From NCBI GenBank assembly GCA_958510875.1, contig OY294068.1, positions 195,510,315 through 195,574,314 of the forward strand: DNA of 64,000 nt, read 5' to 3'. The position numbers and the translations under genes are program-made. The notes under the pieces are model-generated. The model had not been told where the DNA came from and made no database searches. It saw only the letters and a list, made by a program, of their open reading frames with translations. Source of the stretch: Endomychus coccineus. Taxonomy: Eukaryota > Arthropoda > Insecta > Coleoptera > Endomychidae. Positions 46,762 through 56,345 of this stretch are shown here, piece by piece; the first letter of the stretch is position 1, and the number at the start of each line of letters is the position of its first letter.

Positions 46762-48285
46762 TACCCGACTCTTGTCATTAAGGAGTGTCCTGTCTTGTGG
46801 TAACCAGGGTAGGGGGAAACAACAAACGCTAGGGTTAACACTGAAAAGTGCGCTCTAATAGATCCGAAAAAGTTAGAGTACGAAAAAGTTAGAGTACGAA
46901 AGAGAATACCTCTTGTTGATCGCATCACCTTGACTTTTCTACTCAGTCTTGTACTATAGAGGGTATTGCGGTATCCGCCGACTAGAGCTAGTATATTATA
47001 TATCGAATACAACACAATTGTTTCGTTCGATTACAATGATGAGAGAACAGCATTTTTGAAAATATCTAAGATCTTCAATTAATACCAGGGTCACTTGAAA
47101 ATACATGCTAAGCATCCCACATACCATAATGAATGTTCCGTTCACCCAACAGGAATGAGAATTACAGTGTTGTTGTTATGTTTAGTGCAAAGTTTATGTT
47201 GTGTATTTCGAGAAATAGCCGGAAGGTTGCTTTCTGCCGTATGATCCGCATGAAAGCGAGGTTGTTTTCTATGTTCCACACATAACAACCGAAAATGTAA
47301 CTATTATAAGCTCTGCCAGATAACTCAATCAGCCACCCACAAGCTAATTGTGATCGCTCGTCTGTCCAGTACTGTTCAATAGAATACATACATTTTCAAT
47401 TAGAGTGCATACGCTGGTTATCCGTTGGGAATAGACAAAAGCGCTAAATTGATTTATCGCGTTTTACAGATTTGTCTATTTCCCCCGCGAGCCCTTTCGG
47501 CATGATCGCCGCTCGGATTTTACATACATTTGCGTTTTAACTGAGTTCACTACACGGGACGTTTTTGCCGCTGCCCAGCAGATGCGGATTCATCGAGTTA
47601 TTTTCAATTACAGATCACCTGTAAATGGATTTCCTAACAGCCGAAATTGTTGAATTATAATCTGTTTAACCGTCGTTAGGTGCGTGGTTTACAAAAGTGC
47701 TATCTATTGAGAAATTCAGTCTATCTATTCATTAATTAATTTATTTATTTATTTAATATATCTTCAGTTCTTAAAGAAAAAAAAACAATTACAGAGAATT
47801 TACTAAACCTTACCTATATACATTGTGTCCACGTTAAGGACTTACCACCCTTGTAGCTTTCGTATTTTTGGACGGATTTTGATAAAAACTTTTTTGTTTG
47901 GTTGCTATTCCAAATGTGCATTGAAAAAATCATAGTTTTGGGCTGTAATCATGGCCACCTACGACCACTTTTATTGGCTTAAATTTCAGAAAGTATTGTT
48001 AGGGATCTTTTTACTCGGGTACTGCCGCGGTAAAGCTATTGCATAGCATTTTTTCTCAACTTATGCAATTATAATTATTTATTTTTTTTAATTTATGCAG
48101 TATTTTTTTTTCTTTGATGTTTCAATTCAAGTTTTTTCTTTGATATTGATTCAAGTTACTTCTGAGCGTGGTGACCGATAAGAAAACAAATTGTTTTCTT
48201 TTATTGAATAAATGAGAAGTTAATGTCGTTTAAAATATTTTTATCTTACAATACATGTAGGTTATTCAGGAATTTATTATCATTG
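46762..48285. other. intergenic, possible 3' part of the adjacent Helentron
   Basis: A 75-codon minus-strand frame (47162-47389) is unrecognised. AT-rich low-complexity sequence lies near 47715-47790. The stretch 47860-48060 contains 'gtactgccgcggtaaagctattgcatagc', with a CCGCGG palindrome and 'aagctattgcata', which resembles the hairpin-rich modules at 49197-49270. It may be the 3' terminal region of the minus-strand Helentron remnant. Confidence 0.35.
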
Positions 48286-48288
48286 AAA

Positions 48289-49194
48289 CTATAGGTTTAT
48301 GGTAACTGAATAACTGAAATAAGAGACATAAGTTTGAGACTTGATATCCTCTAAATATCTGGAAAATACCGCGTCAATGGTTGTCCCATATTTTGTTGGG
48401 GATTCTTGTGGATCATTATTCATTATCAAATTCAATTTTTCCGAAAGAAAAGTTGTCAAGCGCTCTGATTTTTTATCAGCGAAGTTGATGTTGAAATCGC
48501 CAGCCAAGATAAGTGGAAATTTGTTACCATTTGTACCAAGTATTTTCGACCCTTCTTCAGTGTACTCCAGTAAAGTGCGATGAATAAAATGCTCTACCTC
48601 GTCCAATTTTGGATTCGGAGAAATGTAAATTGCTACTTTGAATATGTGTAGGCCATTTCTAAGTTTGCATAAGCACGCACAAATATCTCCAAGAAATGAG
48701 CGCCTAACATTAACATCGCTAACGTGTGCAGTATGTATTTCAATATTCGGAGTCATAATATCAGTAACATTATTATTATTTTGGTAAATAGCTACCCCAC
48801 CTTTTGGAACAGTATCTCGTTTGAATTGGACAATACAATTGAAATAAGGTATTTCAATCGGATTATCATGCGCCATGCAAGTTTCGGTAAGAAGCAACAC
48901 TTTTGTTTGTCTCGTAACTGAATCTTGTAAATCGTATTTGTGACTATTTAGACTTTGGCAATTAAAAGTCATAATTGAAATGTCATTTCTATTACTAATG
49001 AAATCTAAGACACTTTGAGCTGTCGTCTGAACACTATTTAAAGGCAGTCTTTTGAATTTTTGCAACAAAGATGCAGTCGATGCAGCTTGCCTTCGATTAT
49101 TATAAAACTTGAATGAAGAATTCACGTTTTTTGTCGTGACATACAATTTTTCTATATTAGTCACCCGAGAGAGCGCAACATAAACGAGTTCCTG
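48289..49194 (-). pseudogene. Helentron (Helitron-type) C-terminus: helicase motif VI fused to APE-like endonuclease
   Basis: Minus strand from 49194: 'QELVYVALSRVTNIEKLYVT' is motif VI of Pif1-type Helitron helicases. It runs in the same frame into a 291-codon stretch (49164-48289). That stretch carries an exonuclease-endonuclease-phosphatase domain with N68 (IMTFNCQSL), E94 (LLTETC), 'KGGVAIYQ', D223 and N225 (LAGDFNIN) and D264 (TTIDAVFSRY). The final catalytic His, normally in an SYH or SDH motif, is absent: the frame reads SYFSYSVTINL and stops. Helicase followed by this endonuclease is the diagnostic layout of Helentrons. A stop lies just upstream of QELV and the rest of Rep-Hel is missing. 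Two hairpin-rich repeats follow upstream. Confidence 0.85.
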
Positions 49195-49196
49195 TT

Positions 49197-49345
49197 ATTT
49201 TTCGTTACGGAATTTCTTGATTTGGTCGCCGCGCTCAAAGCCCGCGATAAAAGCCATATGCAATAGCTTCATAGAAACAGGTACTCTCAGGTCTCTGCTA
49301 CGCGCGTCTAACGTATAAACTCTAACTGACGCGTAGCGAGCTCCT
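49197..49345. repeat. hairpin-rich module, copy 1
   Basis: 'cgttacggaatttcttgatt' then 'ggtcgccgcgctcaaagccc' and 'gcgataaaagc' recur at 49584-49653 with few changes. The adjoining 49290-49345 contains an imperfect hairpin, GCTACGCG...CGCGTAGC, with a loop of about 25 nt. It sits at the truncated upstream edge of the Helentron coding region. Helentron-type elements end in such hairpins, so it may be a terminal or subterminal structure. Confidence 0.6.
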
Positions 49346-49581
49346 AGAGGCATATGTCAAAGTGATTTCATTTGTAGCTAATTACAGAGGAGGTCTGGAG
49401 TTCATGCAATTATGTTTTTAGATAATTCGAACCTTCTAATTTCGATAGGCCACGTGAAAATCCCGGAGTCTAAAGCGCTAGAGTGTTATAACATTCGTAT
49501 AAAATAGCGAAATTTCTCACTTTTAGAAACTTCAAATTAATTAATTAATTTGACACATGTTAGGTGTTTAGGTCTAACATT

Positions 49582-49655
49582 ATCTTTCGTTACGGAATTT
49601 CTTGATTCGGTCGCCGCGCTCAAAGCCCGCGATAAAAGCTATATGCGATAGCTCA
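49582..49655. repeat. hairpin-rich module, copy 2
   Basis: Same orientation as copy 1, about 387 bp further on. It ends in the palindrome 'gctatatgcgatagc'. It abuts the left end of an inverted mariner-type fragment beginning near 49656. Confidence 0.6.
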
Positions 49656-49850
49656 AAACTGATAACGGATTCTTATTCAGGATGACGTTAAACTCACCTG
49701 TACCAATTTTCAATGTTCTGAAATACACGCTGTCCAGGAAATTAAAATGTAAGTATAATTTGGATTTTAGAAATTCATAACGTAAATTCCTACTAGTATC
49801 TCTAATTTTTGAATAGGAATTATTATCATTGAAATAATCAAGAAACATTA
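49656..49850 (-). pseudogene. mariner-type transposon fragment (HTH plus terminal region), inverted
   Basis: Minus strand: 'FLDYFNDNNSYSKIRDTSRN' resembles the HTH of the plus-strand copy ('ILNYFNDNPHSSLRDASRNL' at 50045-50110) at both DNA and protein level. It then passes directly into a terminal region. That region's plus-strand sequence ('tattcaggatgacgttaa' ... 'acacgctgtccagg') is the inverse complement of 50860-50930. It is therefore an internally deleted copy facing away from the next one. Confidence 0.7.
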
Positions 49851-50009
49851 ATTTGATTTTTTATTACACTTATTATGATTCAAAGCATTTGAGAAGAAAT
49901 AAAACGTTGACCACTCGAACAATTTCCACGTTTCCTTGAATTATATCATTTGATTACAATTCGGTGAAAAGCTTAGTGCGCTTGTGAAAACAAAGAATGT
50001 TATCTTAGT

Positions 50010-50936
50010 TGAAAACTGTCAGTAGATAATAATTAAGGAAACCAAATGATTCTCAATTATTTTAATGATAATCCACATTCAAGCCTCAGGGATGCTAGTA
50101 GAAATTTAAATATTTCTAAACGCTAAATCTGAAAATGTTTGAAGAAAAGCGGTAAGAAACCGTTTAAAGCGAAATTTTTTTTTTTGAAGCTGGAGATGCT
50201 GAAGCATCTGAATTTTTAGAAAACATTCTGTACACGGTTGAATCTACATTACCGACAAACGGGATTGTATCATCACAAAATTTCAGAATAAGGAGGAAAA
50301 TGTTTTCTGTGCCATTTTAAACTGAAATATTATTGTGGGCCATATCTTTTCATGAAAATTTAAATGCTGATAGTTTTCTTAAATAACTACAAAATGAGTC
50401 TACCAATGCACTTGATGGCCTTCCTCTTGCTTATAACTACAATTTATAGTTACATGGAGGATGAAGCACCTATCCATAACGCTGTTAATGTGAGACAGTG
50501 ATTAAATTATAATTTTGTTGAATCGAACGCATCAGTACTCTTATTCGTTCGCCGTCGAGATACCCAGACATTAAGCCGGTTGATTTCTTTCTCTGGAAGA
50601 CAATCAAAAATTAAGTGTATGCTACAAGGCCTCACAACTGAGAAGAACTTTGTGACAGCATCGGAGAAGCTTGTCACAGTATAACTCGACAGCAGTTAAG
50701 AAATATGATAAGGGATAATCGGCGACTAATTGACAAGTGTATGAGGGAATTTGGTGGATTAGCGGAAAGTACAAAAAATCAACTTTCTTACAAATTTCTC
50801 ATTTGGTAATTGAACGATAAAATTGTTTAATAATTTGTATGTGTCGATAAAAGTAAATTTTCTTTTCTTGGACAGCCTGTAGTTTAGAACACTGAAACTA
50901 GGTACAGTAAGGTTAACGTTATCCTGAATTCCGACA
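50010..50936 (+). pseudogene. mariner-type transposon with decayed transposase
   Basis: Transposase pieces in three frames. The HTH is 'NYFNDNPHSSLRDASRNLNI'. Then 'KPFKAKF', 'TGIVSSQNFRI', 'GPYLFHENLNADSFLK', 'DGLPLAYNYNL' and 'EDEAPIHNAVNVRQ' (position of the second catalytic Asp, here EDEAP instead of DGAP). The end is 'SRYPDIKPVDFFLWKTIKN' with the third Asp, 'CHSITRQQLRNMIRDNRRLI' and 'KCMREFGG' at 50757. This order matches the insect transposase family of 34944-35841, but it is a different and older subfamily. The 3' terminal region to 50936 pairs with 49660-49760 as an inverted repeat. Confidence 0.82.
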
Positions 50937-51215
50937 TCTCCCTTTTCTATAGATATTTCCATGGTTGGTGTTCATCATAAATTTTGTCTGTTGTTTCACC
51001 AATTCCAGATAGGCAAACTAGACGAGCTCAAACTAGTCACCACTCCGCTATCAAACTCGAGAACTGGCAAACTTCTTCCTACGAGACCTATCGACCAATG
51101 AAGTTGTGAAGCTCTTCACCTAGTGTCGTCTTTCCCTATGCCTATAACCTCCAAACCTTCAAGAAAAATACGAATTCCTATCTCTTTTCCCTACATTTCA
51201 CTGCAGGCTCACACG
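50937..51215 (+). pseudogene. 3' end of jockey-like RT family
   Basis: Starts where the mariner terminus ends: 'ctcccttttctatagatatt' matches 29530-29560. It continues as 'DRQTRRAQTSHHSAIKLENW', 'QTSSYETYRPMKL' and 'SSSPSVVFPYAYNLQTFKKN'. This is the C-terminal motif, normally LWNSLPSxVFPxxYNLxxFK, that ends many jockey/CR1-like polyproteins. One stop lies within. Confidence 0.75.
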
Positions 51216-53050
51216 ATGCTCTTCCAACATTATAGGTTTCTCTCTCGTGTGAACAGAGTATAAGAAAAAACCAGGGAGCGTTGCACATGGCCCCATAGAC
51301 TAGTTATATTCAAGAATACCTGGATAATGGCAATAAGGTAGCCGGTTCCTTTTATGATCTGTAGCGCGGAATTCTGGTTTTGAAAACGTTAAAGATATCC
51401 CAAGTTTCTACTCTCCATGTCTAATGGTGTGCAATATCTAGAACGATTGAGTGTAAAACTCAAACACATAATTGAAAACTGGAGAGTAGTTAACATCGCA
51501 GAGCAAAATTATCTCCAGTCTGCAACGAGTAATCTGATAAGAGATCCTCCACCACCAGGAAGTACTTATCCAATTCGATTCAATATCTTTCCAGCGCCGA
51601 AGAATTATTCCTAGGCTTGTTTGACATCCGATGTCCCGAGATAAATTGAGCTAAGCAACCAACTTATATGTGAATTCTAAATTTAGTTCTCCAAATTGTA
51701 GTGCGTCATGTTCGACTCGACCTGTGTAGGGTTCGTTACAATATGTACATACATAAATGTCGTATTAATGAATTACCTTAATAATGTATGATCGTATTTG
51801 GTACGTCAATAGATAATAGTATGTGCCATTAATGGGATTTAGCGGTATTGATTATAGTTATTCATTCTGGTGTACCTGTTTTCAATAAACCGCTGAAGAT
51901 AGAAGAGGACACAGAGACATGTAGAGCGAGAGGAAAAGCGCATATTCCCGAGTTCTATTTACAATATTCTGACAATTCGAATGCGGGTTTACTTGATAGA
52001 ATTTGATAAACACAATTCAAACTTTATACGAACAATGGAAAACAGACTCACTTGTTCAACTGTCGCTTAAAGATAGCCCACTAGATGAGTTTCATATAAC
52101 AATAATAACGCGATGTAATTGTTTCAATTAATGAAACATCTAAACAAGATGAATGGATTCCAGTACGTGCTTTCTGTGATATTAATAACTTCTCTCCTAT
52201 GTTGTATCCCGTGATGCATGTATACACCAGTTTGCAATTAATATTATCGCTTTATTTTTGCCCAACCGTTATTCCACCAGAATCATCAATTAATTTAGTA
52301 TCCACTTGCTTTGACTGTTTCCGTGTGTTTGTCTATGATATTAGAGAATTAGTTCAGTATCTATATCCTTTGACTATTTACGTACGTTTGCATAGGATAT
52401 TCTTGGAACTCCTCCACATTCACCTTAACCATCAATTTTCTATGGTTCAGTTCAATATCATACATATGCATAGTGTATACCACCGTTCCCCTAGTTGATA
52501 AAATACATAGAATCCATACCAACATCGTTACGTCGGATATAGCTATCACGCCGCCATGAGGGGTAATGATATGATCGATATATAGGCGAAAGACGATCTA
52601 ACATATATTCAAGAGATGTTTTATTATTATTAATTAAAGATAGGGGCATTGCGAACCTTTGAAACCTAGGCCGAAGCCAGGTCATAGTTGAACGGTCCGT
52701 GTGAACAGTTTGGTCTCGGTTTTAACCATATTCCTCACTTGTGCGGTCAAGAAATGTAATATCCAGTACAAACGGACTACGATCTGACCACACAAAACAT
52801 CATGATGGTCTGGATAAAGTATCTCTAGTCTAGATGGATCAGTAAAGTCACAAAGTAATAATTTTAGATAGATGTTCTGCTTTTAACATAGATGTCATCA
52901 GTAGAACGAGAGAGTTTTGAGCGATATTGAACGATCTCTGTTGTGATTGAGCATAACCGACCAATAGCATGGTAAAAAGACCAACTTATCTCACGATATC
53001 TACGAATAACCTGATCATAGTCTTCTGGAAAAAGCCATTCTGAGATGAAT
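51216..53050. other. intergenic, no recognisable gene
   Basis: A 99-codon open frame (52199-52498) holds a diverged ~70-bp internal duplication ('tttgactgtttccgtgtgtt' against 'tttgactatttacgtacgtt'). No domain is recognised. Nothing else supported. Confidence 0.4.
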
Positions 53051-53054
53051 AAAC

Positions 53055-53275
53055 AAACTTAGATATTCATTTATATCTTATTTCCGTATTCTCAGATTGG
53101 TTTGGTTTGGTGCCGCCATCTGACGTACACAAGTATTTTAACATTTCCCGTAACTTTAGTAGAGTTCGAGAAATCCATGAGTCCATGTCGTGCACTGTTT
53201 GATTTCTTAGTGGAACATCTATCCGTAGGTGGCGTGAGATATTTTGGCTTTTTCACCATGATATTGGCCGGTTAG
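53055..53275 (+). repeat. dispersed repeat related to 7281-7605
   Basis: Contains 'tgccgccatctgacg', 'cgtaactttagtagagttcg', 'tttgatttcttagtgg' and 'ggcgtgagatattttggc', in the same order as at 7440-7600. Copies 46 kb apart with shared order show a dispersed non-coding element family. Confidence 0.7.
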
Positions 53276-53710
53276 GCCTACCTCCAACAGAGTGAGAAGC
53301 ATTCAGTTGGTATACAGATGGATTCGGAACAGCAAAAGATACAGGAGCTGGAGTCTTTGGCCCAGCACCACGTACTCGAACACATGAATGAATACACCAA
53401 TATCTTCCAAGTGGACGTCTATTGCCACTGAGGGATGTGCACAAATCAATCCGGATGATGGATACAAAAGGAAACGACAAATTCATCATGCCTGATAGTC
53501 TTAGGACATCTTAGGACCGCAAAATAGGACTTGGTACTCGGTCCCAGGATTTCTGGGTAATGAACAGAATGACGCCTATTCTGTGCTATAGGAGCACGCA
53601 ATATAAAGGTAATGCTCTTTACAGGAGACAAAAGTTCAGTACCAAATACTGGAGCTCTCTTCCGGAATATAGAGGGTCAAACATCCTTCTAAATACATTT
53701 GGGTAAGAGA
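53275..53710 (+). pseudogene. RNase H domain remnant of non-LTR retrotransposon
   Basis: Frames read 'WYTDGFGTAKDTGAGVFGPA', with the first catalytic Asp of RNase H in a YTDGS-type motif. Then come heavily decayed middle sequence and 'LVLGPRISG' or 'GFLGNEQND', corresponding to VPGHxGxxGNExAD. A 'GDKSSVPNTGALF' segment follows. The RT and Cys/His tail are missing. It begins directly at the end of the dispersed repeat at 53275. Confidence 0.65.
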
Positions 53711-55295
53711 CCATCTTGGAGTCCATGAACTGTGATTATACTTGTGTATAATCAAAGTCATATCAATCAATTCTATTGTATCAGGATGTTATCACAGGAT
53801 GATCTGTCAATGTAACTGCTAACTATGGTAGCTCTTATACAGCCATATGTGAAAAGTTTGAACTTAAGATGGATGTACGTGATTAGTTGAACAATGATGT
53901 GCATAGAATCACCCAAGTTTATCAATGATCTACTATCGCTTCATAGGTTTATTAGTCGCTGAAATACAAACTTCGGTGATTACTTCAATGATACTATCAG
54001 TTCCATCGTTCAACAGAACAATCCTGTGCTGAATAAATATAGAAAATGGTAAATGGAAATTTTGGGAGGTTTCGAGGAATTCGGAGTTATCAAGTTATTT
54101 GAAGATGTTCACAATCCTACCGACTATGCCAGTTGCGCTAACCAGAGAGATATACGAATATTTAGATTAAAACACGGTGTTGATGAATCCGAGGTGACAA
54201 TGATGAAATCTATCGTATTGATTGAGGAAAGTTTTGCACAAAATAGGTAATCCTGAATTATCATGAACCCTGTAGCAGGGAAATGTATGTATCGAACTAA
54301 CATGTCAACTTGTTGATACTATATTGATGCAGTTGAGTTTCCTTTCTGGTCAAGTTTCCTAGTTTCGTCGATCTTGCGTTGGGATATATTTTATGCATAA
54401 CCCATATTGCGAAGTGATATCTCAGAGCTTATGAAATATTATGCGACTGTCAAGAGATAATAACTCAGTGAGAGGACACATACGACAGCTCTGGAAGCTT
54501 CTTTTCGAATAAATGTTGAAACTATTTCCCTGTAGGCGGATCACCACTAATATTATGTACTGTCGGGGAATTAACGTAAATCGCCTACTTTGGATGCCGT
54601 AACTTGCCAGAGATGTTGAAGAATTAAAATAGGAATGAACAAGCCGCTGCAATGTGGTTAATTTGGCAGATGAACATACCGGTACTCGAAATTATATCTA
54701 ATTTGGTAATCATGCATGAGTTATAGGCAACGTGAAACCGTTATTAATATTAGTAACTTTATTAATGTTCTATTTCTAAGAGCGCAACATCTGGGGTAAG
54801 TTATTGTATGCCACAACAGGAAACTAACTATGATAATTGGATGAAATAGTGCAGTATAATCTAATGTTCCGAAGACTAACATGAAGTATACATTATGGAA
54901 ACGTCAACTGGGATAAATCGGACCAAAACAGTTGATATCTTCACAAAGAGATTGTTAAAACTGACGTCAAACTGATAAGACAGATACTAACTTGGCATGG
55001 ACCATTTGACTACCCCTCTTTGTGGGTTATACAAAACAAAAGACGAAAGAACAATGCTATGTTGTATTGTTGCGAGGCACTGTTCCTCACAAGATGGAGA
55101 GCACTATTTGTAGAGGTATGCGACTACTGACGGATTTAGAAACTGGATATGTGAACGGGGCTAAACCTATTCAAGTCATTAATCTCAAGTCGGGACACCC
55201 ATCCTTGATTTTTCGACCACAGCGGGTGCAAGGTGGAAATTCTTAAGTGAGAACCGCGCACTTGTGGTGAAGGGGTGCCAAGTGCTATGGTCTAA
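53711..55295. other. intergenic with one unexplained open frame
   Basis: The frame at 54053-54250 is described separately. Another at 55022-55246 is unrecognised. No repeats or RNA genes seen. Confidence 0.4.
54053..54250 (+). CDS. hypothetical ORF or exon, unrecognised
   Basis: 65 codons of balanced composition ('MEILGGFEEFGVIKLFEDVH' ... 'DESEVTMMKSIVLIEESFAQ'), ending NR-stop at an AG|GTAATC that could be a splice donor. The acidic, helix-forming sequence looks more protein-like than the neighbouring frames. I recognise no family. It could be an exon, a retroelement gag piece or chance. Confidence 0.22.
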   Translation: MEILGGFEEFGVIKLFEDVHNPTDYASCANQRDIRIFRLKHGVDESEVTMMKSIVLIEESFAQNR

Positions 55296-55299
55296 GCAT

Positions 55300-55489
55300 A
55301 AGGTATCTATCAGCTTATATATAAATATAGTTCTCCAAACTAATTGTATCATCCCAAACCGTCTCTATCGCACCAATTTCCATTAAAAATGCCTACGTCA
55401 ACAGAACGAACAGATACACGAGTAATCGAAATTGTATGTGAATCAAGGATCCACTGCTCAGCAATTTCCTTATGAAATTCGAAGTTTCA
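55300..55489 (+). repeat. terminal-repeat-like sequence, copy 1 left part
   Basis: Matches 59850-60030: 'aactaattgtatca', 'ttaaaaatgcctacgtc', 'gaacgaacaga', and 'ccgctgc' or 'ccactgct' then 'aagcaat' or 'cagcaat'. The matching right part resumes at 56206 after a retroelement insertion. In the 59.8-kb copy the same repeat lies next to a hammerhead and a Penelope-like element, so this is probably a Penelope terminal repeat. Confidence 0.7.
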
Positions 55490-56205
55490 AAGCACCGTTT
55501 CAAATACGACTGAAACCAGAAAATATAAAGTTCAAGTATCCAGAAGATTGGATTAACGAAACTCTCAACTTATTGCCACCAGACGGGCTCGTATGGTTCA
55601 CAGATGGGTTCAAAGTTGGTCAGGCCCCTGGGGCGGGAGTGTACCTAAAAAAGCCAAAGATCACTTTCACAGTGACTCTAGGCGCTTATTGCCCGATTTT
55701 TTCAGCGGAGGTCTACGCAATATTGACTTGTGCCATGGAAAACCTGCGAAGAAACTATGTAAATAGGATAGAACTGTGGCGAGAATCACCACGCATGAGG
55801 CAGGCCAAGCTCTTCATCAAAGAGCCTGTGCCTTGGTTCTCAAAAAAACTTTTTTCTCTGAACAGAAAATACATCAGAGAGATGATTGGAATCCTAACCC
55901 GTCACAGTCGTCTTAACAAACACCTACACAATATGGGCACCACAAATGATCCATTATGCCGGAAATGTAGAGAGGTGGAAGAAACTGCCTTTCACATCCT
56001 GTTGGAATGCCCAACATTGGCACCCTTCAAGGACCGACACTTTTGAGAATCGAAACGGCTCCCAGAAGAACTTATGGAAGTCAGCACTGACAATATTGTG
56101 GGTATTTGGCGGGTCACAAACCTGCTAGGATAGAATAGGCTTCTGACCATGGTGCATTTGGGGGCTACGCCCTCTCCCCTCAAGTGATGATGATGATGAT
56201 GATCC
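55490..56205 (+). pseudogene. RNase H-type non-LTR retrotransposon 3' end, internally deleted
   Basis: A 204-codon frame (55432-56046; the true retroelement part starts near 55490) carries RNase H blocks 'GLVWFTDGFKVGQAPGAGVY' (first Asp) and 'FSAEVYAILTCAMENL' (Glu). It then jumps from 'NYVNRIELW' to 'RESPRMRQAK', so the segment with the third and fourth catalytic Asp and VPGH is deleted. The tail, 'MGTTNDPLCRKC' ... 'HILLECPTLAPF', follows. The 3' untranslated end is G/C-rich and finishes in (TGA)n at 56184-56203. Same family as 8987-9320. It is inserted inside the repeat 55300-56345. Confidence 0.88.
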
Positions 56206-56345
56206 ACTCTCCAACCAGATGTTGAAGATTTATGAGGTGATAGGAGAAGGTTGTTAGACCTTATTGGGAATATTGCTATTTGAGCATTCTATCCAAAATA
56301 TACTTTCAACATTATCTCTAATTAATAAAAATAATATTGATAAAG
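56206..56345 (+). repeat. terminal-repeat-like sequence, copy 1 right part
   Basis: Matches 60085-60192: 'aaccagatgttgaagattta', 'aaggttgt', 'agaccttattgg', 'gagcattctaycyaaaatat' and 'ttcaacat'. Continuity with 55300-55489 is broken only by the retroelement. Confidence 0.75.

Noticed and set aside
52890..52925. Possible hammerhead on the minus strand (CUGAUGA then AAAAGC)
   Set aside because: Stem II does not pair and the GAAA is absent.
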